Shown: piece after piece, positions 12,250 through 24,176 of the stretch
How positions within the stretch are numbered: the first letter of the stretch is position 1
Layout of the letters: each line of letters begins with the position of its first letter
From: Laguncularia racemosa
Taxonomy: Eukaryota; Streptophyta; Magnoliopsida; Myrtales; Combretaceae
Assembly (NCBI GenBank): GCA_037954665.1
Contig: JBBMOL010000016.1
Location: forward strand, 496,001-560,000
Length of the DNA: 64,000 bases
Reading direction: 5' to 3'
The notes under the pieces: generated by a model
The model's input: the letters and a program-made list of their open reading frames with translations, nothing else
The model's database searches: none
What the model was told of the DNA's origin: nothing
Made by a program: the position numbers and the translations under genes

Positions 12250-13207
12250 TATGTTGAAAATTGATAGTAGCAACGATAGCATCAATTTTTTTTATTACAA
12301 AGCTAACAATAGCCACTATTATGGACTTCTTCAACAATAAAGGGTCCTTCCCACTTAGGTGTAAACTTTGGTACTGAAGTACCTCAACGCATGTGTTCGG
12401 CTACTCAAAGCACAACATCTCCTTGCTGAAATGTCCTCTTTCTGACCAGGCGGTTATAAGTTATGCCTAACTTATGTTGATAGCTTAGCAAATTGCATTT
12501 AGAGTATCTTGCTTTTCTTCCAAGACTTCCAAGTCCAACATCCGCAAAGTGTCTGGCTCAAGCTTAGCATTGATAGCTAGTTGCATGGAGGGAATCAAAA
12601 CTTCTATTAGGACTACTACATCGATCCCATACACTAAAGAGAAATGCGTCACCTGAGTTGGTTTTCACTTGGATGTCCTATAAGCCCAAAGCACTAGTGG
12701 TAACTTATCATGCCATTCCTTATGATTATTGTGAACCATTCGGCTGAGTACCTTAAGTAAACTCTTATTCATTGCCTCTGCTTGCCCATTTCCTTTTGGG
12801 TAGTAAGGTGTAAATTTGAAATGGTCAATATTGTAGGAATCTAGCAATTGCCGAACATAAGAGTTGATGAAGGGAGTTTCATTATCAGAAAAAATACGCT
12901 TTGGGATTCCAAATCTACATATGATATTCTCTTTTATGAAACTTGTAACTGCTAGTTCTGTAGCCTTCTTTAAAGGATTCACATCTACCCACTTGGTAAA
13001 ACACTCAATCCTTGCTAGAGCCTATATACATTCTCTTAATGGTGGGTGGATAGGATAGTTAAGATCAAATGCCCAAGTGTGAAAGGGCCATGGGGTTGTT
13101 ACACTGTGAAGTGTAATTGCTAGAGTATGAATGGCATTACCATGTTGTTGACAAATGACACGTTTCTTAACAAAATTAAAAGCATTAGCTTCCATGGTTG
13201 GCCAATA
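12250..13207 (-). pseudogene. W integrase core and C-terminus
   Basis: Frame 12982-12665 carries the integrase catalytic region: FGIPKRIFSDNETPF, where the second catalytic Asp sits in SDN, and GNGQAEAMNKS with the catalytic Glu. Upstream, 13207-12983 holds the end of the zinc-binding part and the start of the core (GYYWPTM-like, interrupted at 13208). Downstream to about 12250 the C-terminal region follows with several stops. The enzyme would join element DNA to the host chromosome; this copy is inactive. Confidence 0.75.
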
Positions 13208-13212
13208 ATATC

Positions 13213-14072
13213 TGATGGGAATTTACCCTATGGTCCTAACAGTAAAGGAACTTGATTTGGATATATGATCCAAAATATCCACATGTGTTTATTTCTTTAT
13301 CTAATAATGTTTGGTTTGCACTATAACAGGTACAGTCATCAATCTTTACGGGATGGCTAAATAACATACACTGTTGATTAAAATGGGGACATCATTAGAA
13401 TCTTATCCAACGGTCCGCAATGAACTCAATTAACTTGAAGAGCCGGCCCTTTGAAGACTATCTTTTGTACTTGTATTTTTATTATTGAATCGACCACTTT
13501 TTACTCTTTTTTTTAGACTTTTGATTTACTTGTAATGTGTTGTTTATAACTGGCCACCTAAGTGTCTTATTTGTAATTTTCATGTGTTTTTTATCCTAAT
13601 AGGAGTAAGTATAAATACTTGTTAACTAGGGTTTGTAAGGGGACTTTTGAACATCACATTTTGACATTTTGTTGTCATAGAAATTTGCTCCTTTCACGTC
13701 TCATACTCTTATCAATTCTCCTTTGAATTATGGCGAGTGGATTTTGATTTTTGTTGTGCGTAATATCAACAATATCAAGATCAAACCTAATTCCAACTAG
13801 TGCGTAATATCTGGTAAGGAATTAGTTGCTCTTTTCATCCAATTTCATGAAATTAGGGTTTATCTTACTAGCTAAGGATTGTGCCTTTGATTGGAATTGG
13901 ATACTTGGTTTCTCTTATCATTGATTTATAATATAATTCCTTTGATTCACATCATCATTTTGGTGATTAGAACACATTGATTTGTATAGTTAGGGTTCAC
14001 GTGGAAAGTGGAATTCACGCCATTAGAGCAATTAGATTTGGTGTTCTTGCAATTAGATTGTAGGCACATCAA
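13213..14072 (+). mobile_element. Solo LTR (TGATGGG family) in W integrase
   Basis: 860 bp, TGATGGGAATT...GGCACATCA, flanked by a perfect TSD ATATC at 13208-13212 and 14073-14077. A TATA box (TATAAATA) is at about 13611-13618. There is no internal sequence, so it is the product of LTR-LTR recombination. Relatives of the same family sit at 42682-44166, one followed by a TGGTATCAGAGC primer site, which shows the orientation is plus and the LTR belongs to an element primed by tRNA-Met. Confidence 0.9.
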
Positions 14073-14077
14073 TATCT

Positions 14078-14770
14078 CATATTGAGTAGATGATAATATA
14101 GCTTCTTTCCTCCTTCATGTTCCCCATACTCTCCAGCATAAGCTTCTATCAATATCTTTTCTATCTTAAGGGGTGAAATGCACCTAAGATGTTTACTCAT
14201 AAATGAAACCCTATAGAATTCATCTTTATGCATGAGATACTTTTGGCCTTCCGTTTTCTCAATCTAACATCAGTATAATTGGTGGGTAAGACATTATTTG
14301 TTAGGTAATCAATGTATAGATGCCTCTAATCTCCTACCATGGCTACAAAGTTACATTCCTTTTCATTTGGTAGTTCAAAGCATTTAAGATAACTTGTTTG
14401 CATTTCAAATGCATCTTTGGATATTGATGGCTAGTAGTATCCAGCACATTGAATTTGACGATACAGTGGTGATCCCTCTTCTCCACTCCAGATTATGTGA
14501 TATTTATCCAACTTGAGGCATGGCTCCTTTACACTAATAAATTGGGACAAAACACCTTCTGGACCTTTGTAATATAATGTGTCACTTAGGAAAATGAAAT
14601 CTTTTAGTGTAGAAACAGAAGTTACATCAGGGTACACTAATTGATCCTTCACTAAAATGTGCCAATCATCACTTGCCTCTTTACCTTCATCAATAAGGTT
14701 CAATGCAATACATGGTATAGATTTCCTAAGTACTTGCTCAAGCTATTATAGACTTCTTAAGTTAGAACCT
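14078..14770 (-). pseudogene. W integrase N-terminal region
   Basis: Frame 14703-14431 (LVYPDVTSV, SDTLYYKG, then PLYRQIQCAGYY) matches the segment between RNase H and the integrase zinc-binding domain in Tat elements. Only the SDTLYYKG block, equivalent to the LYYKG/LYRRG motif, is distinctive. The domain continues past the inserted solo LTR at 13207. Confidence 0.55.
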
Positions 14771-15140
14771 TTAATGCCAATACGGTTAAAGCATTTGCAT
14801 ACTTGTTGACAGATTGAGTTGTGTGCTCATAACGAATTGGCGAAAACTTTGTCATCAAAGCTTGCATTGTGGCTCTATAAGGCGCAAGTGCAAGTTCTTT
14901 AGATGCAAATTTTCCATTCGCTTATTTGATAATCAAATTGGAATCACCTCGAATACATAACCGATGAGCTTTGATCTCTTATGCAAACATCAATCCAAGT
15001 AAAAGAACTTCGTATTCAACTTCGTTATTGATACAATAGAAATTGAATTTAAAAGCCAATAGTATTTCCTGACCTTCAAGTGAAGTCAACACAACTCTTG
15101 CCCCCCCTAACCTTTACTTCATACAAAGCCATCAAACTAG
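14770..15140 (-). pseudogene. W second (archaeal-type) RNase H remnant
   Basis: The minus-strand frame shows VVLTSLEGQEI, NNEVEYEVLLLGL, IRGDSNLII and a final VNKYANAL. These correspond to the strand, the catalytic Glu (EYE), a catalytic Asp (GDS) and the last catalytic position, here Asn instead of Asp. The first Asp (FDGA in X and Y) is lost. At least two stops interrupt it. A second RNase H between the first one and integrase is a hallmark of the Tat lineage. Confidence 0.7.
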
Positions 15141-15239
15141 AGTAACTATTCATCTTTTATCTCGACCATCGAAAATGTTCATGAAATTCCACCGGTATGG
15201 TTTATGTAATCATGGTCTCTCATGCATTTGGGAAATGCG

Positions 15240-16430
15240 CCAGTAGATTAGCTAATGCTTGTGATTTTATGGCTTTAAGAGACTGAATTGAAATATTGAA
15301 TTCCCCAAGAAGTAGCCACTTTGCAATCTTATTAGATAAGGCTGGCTAAGATAATAAATACTTAATGGGGTCTAATCGAGTAACCAAATTAACCTAGTGT
15401 GCCAAGAAATAATGTTAGAACTTTTGTGTGGCATATACCAACGTGAGACATTTCTTTTTGCAAGTTGGGTAATTGACCTTACTTCCTTGAAGAGTACAAC
15501 TCAAGTTGTACACAAGTCACACTTAGCCATCCATCTCCCATACAAGAAGGGCTTCGATGGACTTATTATTGGAAGTCAAATACAAAAATTAACGGTAACC
15601 CCTTTATTGGCATTGTTATGGTTTGAGGCGAAACCAATATGCCTTTAATCTTTTGAATCGCTTCCTCATATATCTAGTCCCACTCAAACAGAGTGCCTTT
15701 CTTCATTAACTAATGTAAGGGACAAGAAATCTCTACAAGTGTTGGCATAAATATCTTGATATAAGAAACTTTGCCCATGAAGGTTTTTAATTCTATTAGA
15801 GTAACAAAAGACAACATGGATAATATAGTTTGGATTTTTGCTAGGTCGACATCAATCCCTTTCCTTTGCACCATTAATCTTAGAAACTTTCTTGAAGCTA
15901 CACCAAAAACACACTTTAGAGGATTTCCTGTAAAGACAACCAACACCGTTTAAAAACCTTTTGCAAGTGGATGAAATGATTAGGTGCTCTCATTGACTTG
16001 ATGACAATATCGTCAACATAGCCCTTAATGAAGTCATGCATTATGTCATGAAATATGGCAGTCATAGCCTTTTGATAGGTCGCACCCGCATTCATAAGTC
16101 TAAAAAGCATAATAGTGTAATAGAAATTTCCCATCGACATTCTATATACAATTCGCTCAGTATCTCCAATGGCCATTTTGATTTAATTATAGCCACTAAA
16201 ACTATCTACGAATGGGAATAACTCATGCCCCACAATTGCATCTATCAACATGTTAATATTTGGCAAAGGGAAGTCATCCTTTGAACAAGCCTTGTTTAAA
16301 TCTTGAAAGTTAACACATACACATATTTAGACATTCTTCTTCCTCATTGGTACGACATTAGCTAACCACACAAGATGTTCAATTGCCTTAATAAAATTAG
16401 CAAGGAGTAACTTTTCAATTTCTTGCTTGA
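15240..16430 (-). pseudogene. W reverse transcriptase and RNase H
   Basis: The frame 16176-15916 has the core motif region: GATYQKAMTAIFHD, then the intact catalytic YVDD at 16020-16009 followed by IVIKS. The next frame, 15946-15710, holds the connection domain (GIDVDLAKIQTI, ELKTFMGKVSYI). The RNase H part to about 15240 is recognisable only in pieces. The N-terminal fingers region up to about 16430 is broken by several stops. Confidence 0.75.
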
Positions 16431-16670
16431 TTTAGATCTCGATCTTAGGATAGAAGATCCTTTGTGTTTGCTTCACAGGTGCAACACTCGAAGCGACATT
16501 CAATCACCACCAAACTAAGATTAGTCCTAGAATTTCCTCATCTGTCCATGTAAACATGTCTCTGTGTTCCCTTAACAACTCCATATGGGGAGCCTTTATC
16601 TCATGTAATAGACTTTTTCTAACAAAGGTTGGCTGCAACAACTCTTCGCGTCTCATTAGATCCAATTCTT

Positions 16671-17517
16671 CTATTTCCTTAGCTTTAGATTTTGTTTAAT
16701 CTTATAATTGATGTGGAGTAGGCTGAACGCCTCAAAGTCGTATAAGATTTGATGAGGATAAGCATACCTCCTTAGACCCTTATGACCATCATAAGAGATA
16801 CACCATTTTCTCGTCCTCCTTGACATAACTTTCAATTTTAGTTGATTTCTTATTTTTCTTCTTACTTCCATGACATCTACGCATTCTTCTCTTCTTTTGT
16901 TATCCTTCTTGGATCTCATCACATGTAGGTAATGGGATGCCAATAGGCTTTGCAATATCTGTCTCCCCTTCTTTAGCAAACTCATCAAAGAAGGTTGACT
17001 TGATGAAATACCATTCTTAATTCTCAAAGGTGTTCTTAGTAGTAGAGATATACACATCCTTACTCTTCCAATGACCCTTAATACATTGATGTAACATTGA
17101 GGGAATCAAATTGTGATCATGTAACCATTTTCTTCCCATAAGCAGGTGATAGGATAAAGGTGCACCAGTCATGTGGAAAGTAATAGAATCGTAGATAGGG
17201 CCAACCTTAAGATCTACATTAATCCATCTTAGTGTCTTTGTAGGAGAATAATTGAAGCCATTTATCGAGATGGGTTGTCTCACAAGTCGTCAAATATCAA
17301 TTCCAACAACTTGGAAGGTGGACATTGGCATGATATTCAAGGAAGAACCAGCATCAATGAATGTTCTCTTCAATAAATAGCCATTAAGTGTACCTTTAAC
17401 ATACATAGGACGATTATGATTTGAACCCTTGCCATACATATCTGCGTTAATGAATAAAATTGCATTTTCATGTACACTAGCCATCCTTCTCATAGGTTGC
17501 ACCACACTACACTCCAT
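16671..17517 (-). pseudogene. W aspartic protease region
   Basis: Frame 17517-17290 contains the active-site segment FIDAGSSLNIMPMSTF, with the catalytic Asp kept and the usual S/N replaced by Ala. Frame 17283-17017 continues with INVDLKVGPIYDSITFHM and SYHLLMGRKWLH, the LLGRPW equivalent. The frames are offset by a stop and a frameshift. Confidence 0.75.
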
Positions 17518-17520
17518 ATA

Positions 17521-19181
17521 TTAGCCTTCTGAGATCTGTGTGAGTGCAATAGTTGCTGTAAGCCCAACCTTCTCATCAAACCCGAGAAGGTTGAAGAAAT
17601 TTCTAAAACTTGATGTTTTTAGAAGCGCGGCAACAATAGGTAGGCAGTCATCCTCCTCGACTTGAACCCGCTTTCCTTTTTTTCTTGTTTGCCTTGATAG
17701 GTGGCTCATCATTTGTTTTTGTAGTAGCTATGTCATAAGTGATGGCATTTACTACCCCACATTGATTGTTATGAGCTAGAAGAGGATTATTACAAATATT
17801 GTTATCTTCAATGATAAACTCCTTAATAGAATGACCAATTGTTTTATGAAACCTGCAAAGTTGGGATCACTCTTCTCTTCAAGGGTAGGGAGGCATTCAA
17901 CTCTTAAGAGCTTGATATTTCCGTCTTATAGCTATATGTTGAGCATCGCATGCACCTTATCCATTAGGCATGGATACATTAAATTTTTAAACTTGGACTT
18001 TTCCATTCATTCCTACCTTAGAGTCCTCGCTTTAGATAGAATTCATGGATAACCCTCGTTTATTGAACCTTGTTTGTTCATCACTTTGCTTTGCAATAGA
18101 GTTATTTGTTCGTTGCATATTTTCAACCATTGCTGTGAACGAAACCAAGAATAAATTCTCCAAATGAATAGTATACTTGGTAAACATTCCTTGTATGTAA
18201 ATTTTTACCAACTACCTATCGTCATAAATATCTTGAATATTAAGGGAACTCTCTAAACCGTTTAATGTAGTCTATGAGGTCTCCCTTGATTTTTGACGAA
18301 TTCTTCCCATGTTAATGAAGGTCACTCTTTCTTTGGTTGAGAAAAATTTTTCTAGGAACATCTTGCACATGTTCCCCCATGAGTCCACTAACCTTAAAGG
18401 AAGATTAACATACTACATATACACCTTCTTTATGAGAAACTTAGAAAATTCCTTAACTTTCAGGTTATCATCCAATTCATAGACTTCAAGCATCTCAATA
18501 AACTTTAGTAAATGCTTCTTGGCACTTCCCTTCTTGCCATTAAAGAGCATGAACTTAGGACTCACATAGTGCTTTGGGTAGGGTTTTGCAACGATACGCT
18601 AATGATAAGGAAGTTTGAGTTCTGAAACCCCTATGATGGATTTCACATGTATCTCCCTCAGATATGTGTCCAAATCTTCCTTAATAACAAATGAACCTCT
18701 TAGAATAGAGGCTCTAAGCTCTACTAGTGTAACAAAGATAAGGTTAGGATGATTTACATGTTCAACAATAGTAATACGTGGAGTACCGTGTGAAGATGAA
18801 AGGTCCCTTATTTGGAGCACACTCTTCAACTGCAACTTATTCATTAACAACAGAAGGGTTAATCTATTGAGGTACTTGAGGAGTGCAGTATAATGTAACA
18901 TGTACAGGGTTTGGCAAGGCCATACCTTAATGCACATTAGTAACGTCAACTATAGCAGGCATGAATTAAGTCATCATGGTAATAAAGAGATCCATCTTCC
19001 TATTTTTCTCTTGGATCACTTGCATCACTTAGGTGTTATCAAGTACACCCTCTAGTGCGGTATTTCCTCGATTCACATCATTAAGGGTAGGCGTAATTTG
19101 TTCAATAGCTTTAACATTGGCATCAAGTTCCTAATTGTTTCCATTAGTAGAATTGGGTATCCTTCTCCTTGGAGGTACCAT
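17521..19181 (-). pseudogene. W gag
   Basis: It starts at ATG 19181 (MVPPRRRIPN), 9 nt after the primer site. Fragments across three frames show a capsid region (YHQRIVAKPYP, HLLKFIEMLE, KEFSKFLI) near 18600-18350 and a Lys-rich C-terminus (frame 17712-17521). More than ten stops or shifts are visible. The product would have formed the particle core. Confidence 0.65.
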
Positions 19182-19189
19182 GTTGTTAG

Positions 19190-19209
19190 CTTTCCCAGTA
19201 GTGTTGCCA
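19190..19209 (-). other. W primer binding site
   Basis: TGGCAACACTACTGGGAAAG on the minus strand, 8 nt inside the 5' LTR. It resembles the TGGCGACTC..CTGGGG-type site known in Tat/Ogre elements, thought to pair with a tRNA-Arg. The tRNA assignment is from memory. Confidence 0.6.
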
Positions 19210-19217
19210 AATAAATA

Positions 19218-19789
19218 TGGAGGTATAGGTCTGAGTGCAAGGGTTACACATGTGCTACATGGGAGCGTGCTACACATGGCCTAATGAGAGAAGCAACGCA
19301 TATAAGAATGATCAGGGATAAATGAGATGGGGAGGAGAAGTAGGTGGTCTTGAATAAGACTCAACACTATGGTGACAAGTGAATGTTATTGAGAGTATTA
19401 TAGTTTTGATCTTCTATGAAAAATTCGGTAAAGTAACGACCTTTTTTCTAAAGAAGAGTCCCCTTTGAATGAGGATGCATTGGGTATTTATAGGATTTAG
19501 TTATGAGTTTCATCCGTTATATGGTGATTACAATTAACGGTTTTAAGTGAATGAGCCCCCATATGAGTTTTTTTATGGGTTTAGACCAATTAGTGACCTC
19601 TAATGTATGAGCTTTATGAAGAAAGGTTGAATCAGATTAGCCAATCCAACAGACCTTACTCCAAACCCACCATACCAAATCTTTCCTAATCATCCCAAAT
19701 AATGAACTTAACTTTTCAAGCCCTATCACCTTGACCCGAAGTGTTAAATATTAGGTTAAAAACCCATAAATCGAATTTAGCCCTCTACA
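19218..19789 (-). repeat. W 5' LTR
   Basis: 572 bp, homologous to 11018-11568. TATA box TATAAATA (minus strand) at 19492-19485. Confidence 0.85.
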
Positions 19790-20257
19790 ATTGCATAGCC
19801 TATACAAGTAGTGGGCCAAAATACCTAGGATACTTAGCCAAGCATTCATGTAGGTTCTTTGATAGGTAAATACCTCTCTCAATTTAAACACAATCTTAAA
19901 CTAGATTAGATACCCTTATTCTTCCTTAGATCTTTACAGGCCCATTCACTTCACCAAATGGAATAAGGGAGGGTTTGAATTGCAATTCAGAGGAGTTGAA
20001 TATATATGTAATGATTGTTATATGTCTATTACTTTATTTAGTTGATATAAAAATTAATATTAAATTATTATTTAATATTTTGAATAATAATAATTTATTG
20101 AGAATGACTATTCAATATTTAAAATTCAACCAAACACTATATTAACAATTTTATATGAAATAATGGGAGAGTGAAATAGTCAATCCTTTAAGTGAACATA
20201 CAGTAAGTACTAATATGCTGAGTTACTAAAACATATCAAGTAATTTTTTATATTTAA
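19790..20257. other. Spacer between W and repeat copy B
   Basis: AT-rich, no gene seen. It is the other half of the interval into which W inserted. Confidence 0.5.
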
Positions 20258-21438
20258 TGTTGAGGGATCTGTCATTCTCTAATGGTAGTGGAGCTTTTTC
20301 AATAACCACCAAATAAAATATAAACCCAGTTCTCATATCTGTTCATACATTTGGCTATTGAATGTCCCTATATCAAAAGATTTAAAAACATTCCAGTTTT
20401 GTTTTCATATAAGATGTTTTCAATATATGTAGGGTCTTGAGTATTTCTATGTGGGGTTCATATTCTTTTCTTGTTATGATGGATACGATTATTAAAAAGT
20501 AGCTTTCTAAGACATTCTTCTCCTTTAATACATAATAACGCAAACCATCATTTATACATTGTTCTAAAGAATGTCCGATTTGAAAGAAATATATATATAT
20601 ATAAAGACATTTTAAGTGTAGAGGATACTATTAATCTCCATAGAAGGGATATAGAATAATGAATTGAAGTTACTGTTGAGGACTCGGACCCTACATGAAT
20701 GAATAATAATGTTTCATTGGATATTCATAATTTTATTCGTGCTCAGCATTATGTGGATCGGCACAAAACCAATTAGAAGAGGAGATAAATTTTACGCGAG
20801 TAATGCTACAAGAAAAATTTCCAGACACATATCTTATATATTAGCACTGTCGAACTTTGAAGCTGCATATGTCTGCAGTCACAATTATTGAGTAATATAC
20901 TATATTTGAGTATATCTTATATAGTGCATTAAACGGTACGGTTTCCTCCTCCTCCCTTCCCCCTATCCCACCAATAAATATCAATCAAGTATATTTGAGT
21001 AATATACTAAATGAAAGATATAATATAACCCTTTCTCATAAGAAAATGAATATGTTCTTTGAGTATATGCTAATATCCCCATAATCTTAACAATTATTTG
21101 TTTTAAACTTATAATGTCAAATGTTAAATTATATATAGAGAGAGAGATTTTTTCTGAGTATTTCCTAACTTTTAGTATTTTAAATCAAAAAGTTTTTGTT
21201 ACATAAAAATGTTTTATTTTTATAATACACGAATCATACCATACATGGAACAAAAGCCTAACCTTTATACATTCAAAGTCGCAAGGATTAGAAAATATGC
21301 ACATGTGATGTATGTGTCGTGAGATTTAAAAGCTTGCGAGATATTTCTATTAGCCTAACTTTAGTGACTTTCTAGTTTATTGTGTTGTGTTTGTATTTTC
21401 AAAACAAGTATCTTAAGTGGAGAGTTGTTATAGTAATA
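20258..21438 (+). repeat. 2-kb direct repeat, copy B, left part
   Basis: It matches copy A from its start to about 9775 and is then cut by the 5' LTR of element X. It resumes at 44700. A run of (TA) near 20590 and a 350-bp deletion relative to copy A are the main differences. Confidence 0.75.
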
Positions 21439-23553
21439 TGTAGACACCCCAATTTTGCTCCCTTTAGTTTTTCTTTTTTTTTTTTTATTAATTTATTTTT
21501 TATTTTTATTATTATATATTTTTTATTTCTTTTAATAATAAAAAAAAATCAGAATAAATATAATTTGTTTACATTACGAGACCGAGACACGAGTCAATAG
21601 CTTGACTAAAAAACACACACACGCATTTAATGGAGATTAGGGTTTGATTCCCCAATGTGCAAATGCGCACAAATGTTTTCTAGAACAGAAGACGTGAGTC
21701 AAAATTGGAATACATGCAATTTGTTTGCATTATAAGATTGAGGCACAAGCCAATAACCTATTGGGAAACACACGCACAACACAAAAGAGGCCCAAGATCG
21801 ATTCCCCCCCCCCCCCAATGCGTAAGTGCGTAAATTTTTTTTTTTTTTTTTAAGAATAGAAGACATTGGTTGAACGCATGATTTTGGCTTCTTCTACCTC
21901 TAGCAACATGGTGGGCTTCCATGCGAAACTTCCTTCTCGAGTAGCTTGCTTCCCTTCATTTTGGCCATATCTCTTTTTTGTAATATCACCAAATTAATGA
22001 TAAAATTACAAAGATTACATGGCCTTCTATAGATTCAAGCCCAAAATAAGTCCAAATACATTACCATCCATAGACAAATCCACACTTGAAAATGAAGGAA
22101 AGTGAGATTGCGCAAATCACGCTTTAGTAGAGAAAAATCGAGTGTAGACCAAAGGCCACCATTTTGGAAGCTTCCATACTCAATTTCTAGGAAGAATCAA
22201 TGTAAAGAGGCCAATTCTTGATTTTAATCCACACACAACCAAATCAAACCCAAGAATATTCTCTAGCCAAATCTCAAAATTCAATCCACAAATTCATAGC
22301 CAAGTGAACTTCCCATCTCCGATGCAAGCTCCTATAGTATAAATAGGAGCTTGAGTAAGCCCTCCCAATATGGACAGAAAAGCACCCATTCCCACTTCTA
22401 TAAGGATGTCGAAGGTCTCTCTCTTTTAAGCTCTCGATTTCTCTCTCTAGCTCCATGAGCATTTCCACAATAGCAAACTTTGAGTCGCATACATTAGGAG
22501 TTCCTACTACCTTCAAAGTCCCATCTACCACTTTGAGCCACTCAAAGCTAACTCCACTAAGCCCACTATCGACGACTAAAATTCCAATTCACTCCTCCAT
22601 CCCAGAGCTTCAACTATAACAACACCAATAGCTACACCATCCTCTATTGAGTTATTTTGATACGCTCCACTATTGCGACAAGCCATGTGGGAAGTCAGTC
22701 AAAGATTGAAAATCCCAATTGTCTACTGTTCTGATTACCTTGTTAGAACTCGGATCCAACTCGACTTAAAGCAATCCAAATCTAACCTGAGTTCAAAGTC
22801 TTCGATGAGTTTGCTATCCAAATTTTTTTTCTTTCTTTTATTTTATTTATGTTATTTATTTTTTGTTATTTCCTTTTAAATATAAAAATCATCTCTTATT
22901 ACATATATATGCGTATTTTTTTTTATAAATTTTTTTTCAAACCCTTTGTCTAAAAGTTTTTTTCTTTTGACATTTGGGCTTTTTATAAAAAAGTGATAAT
23001 AATAAATTTTATTTATTTATGACATTTTAGTTTTTATAAAAATATTATTATTATTATTGACATTTTAGTTTTTCATAGTTTAAAAATAAATAAATAAATA
23101 AATAAAATAAATTTTTACAATTTAGAAAGATAGAATGCTCGAACTACGATTAGTTTGATCCTAAATAGCAAGTACGTAGGTATTTATGAAGCGATCTCAA
23201 CAACAAAATTTTTTTTTAGATAATTTTTTTTCTATTAAATATTTTGAAAAATAGGATTTAAATTTGGAAAACTAAAGTGGTAACTATAGTGTTTTAAAAG
23301 GATAATCCCTAAACATAGAATCTATGGTTTTCTAACTATATATATATATTTCAAAGATTAGTGGCCAAGTTAGAATTAATATCGCACTATTAATTTTAGC
23401 TCGAATTTGTTTTCTCGATCATCATCAGGTGGTGACTGCTATTCTCGAAAAGTAATTTTTTTTATTTAATCTTAAATGACGGTTTACACTAAATGAGCAT
23501 AAGGCTTAGTATAAATCAAAATAGGAAAAAAATTGGAAAAATTAGGCGCGATA
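21439..23553 (+). repeat. X 5' LTR
   Basis: 2115 bp, TGTAGACACCCC...GCGCGATA (CA decayed to TA). It holds a tandem pair of roughly 150-bp units at about 21550-21700 and 21706-21870, a 13-base C run at 21804-21816, and (AAAT)n near 23083-23108. Between 21996 and 23420 it has no counterpart in the right LTR. Confidence 0.85.
22328..22350 (+). promoter_or_regulatory. X LTR TATA box inside an inverted repeat
   Basis: TATAAATA at 22338-22345 lies between, and partly within, the 8-bp inverted repeat GCTCCTAT (22328-22335) and ATAGGAGC (22343-22350). This is the likely core promoter of X. The right LTR lacks this part. Confidence 0.6.
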
Positions 23554-23556
23554 GGA

Positions 23557-23575
23557 TGGCAATTCCATTAAGGGA
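23557..23575 (+). other. X primer binding site
   Basis: TGGCAATTCCATTAAGGGA starts 3 nt after the LTR and resembles the same Tat-type site as in W. The following 600 bases (to 24176) are an AT-rich leader with no gene. Confidence 0.6.
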
Positions 23576-24176
23576 CACACTAAGTAGGTTAGCCACTTAA
23601 ACCTTCCAAAAATAGAATTTATTTTTCAAAATTATTTATTAAAGTCTTTATTTTTAGTTTTTTTTTAAATTATAAATAGTTATACTAACTCTTGTTTATG
23701 CAGCATTTAAAGTTCATTCATTGGAGGTTTTTTTTCTTTCTTTTCTTTCCTTTTCTATCAATGTATGTTAGATACAATTAGAACCAGGTCGTCTTAGGAC
23801 CTTAGGAGGGAAGCCATTGTGTAAGCATTGGGTGTTGTGGGGCAACCACCTCTCGAGGCTAGTCAAGCTACCCCACTTAAGTTTTGATGTGACTTATGAA
23901 ACATTTTTTTGAAAATGAATGAGGCCACAAAACTTAGGGACCTATAGAACCTACCTAATTGAATTTATGAACCCTTCAAGTTGGCAAATAAACATAAGGT
24001 GGAAAATAAAAAAAGGAAGATTGCAACTTTAGTGGAGTCATTTTCCCATTTATTTGTAATTTGTTTTTTTTTTATAAAATTGTTGTTGTAAATTTTTCTA
24101 TAAATTCTTTGTATCAAATGTATTTTCTTGTAAATAGTATAGTCATGATGTATTTACTTTCAAAAAATTTGTAGAA

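Larger units (their letters stand above)
11018..19789 (-). mobile_element. W: Tat-type Ty3/gypsy retrotransposon, decayed
   Basis: An 8.8-kb minus-strand element with direct LTRs (11018-11568 and 19218-19789), polypurine tract and primer site in the right places. Internal order on the minus strand is gag, protease, reverse transcriptase, RNase H, a second archaeal-type RNase H, then integrase, the order of the Tat lineage. Every domain has stops and frameshifts. The integrase is split by a solo LTR (13213-14072). I could not find a matching TSD (TACTA on the left, ATTGC on the right), which fits an old insertion. Confidence 0.85.

Noticed and set aside
22274..22531. Minus-strand 85-codon frame in X LTR
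   Set aside because: No conservation, and the right LTR lacks it; probably chance.
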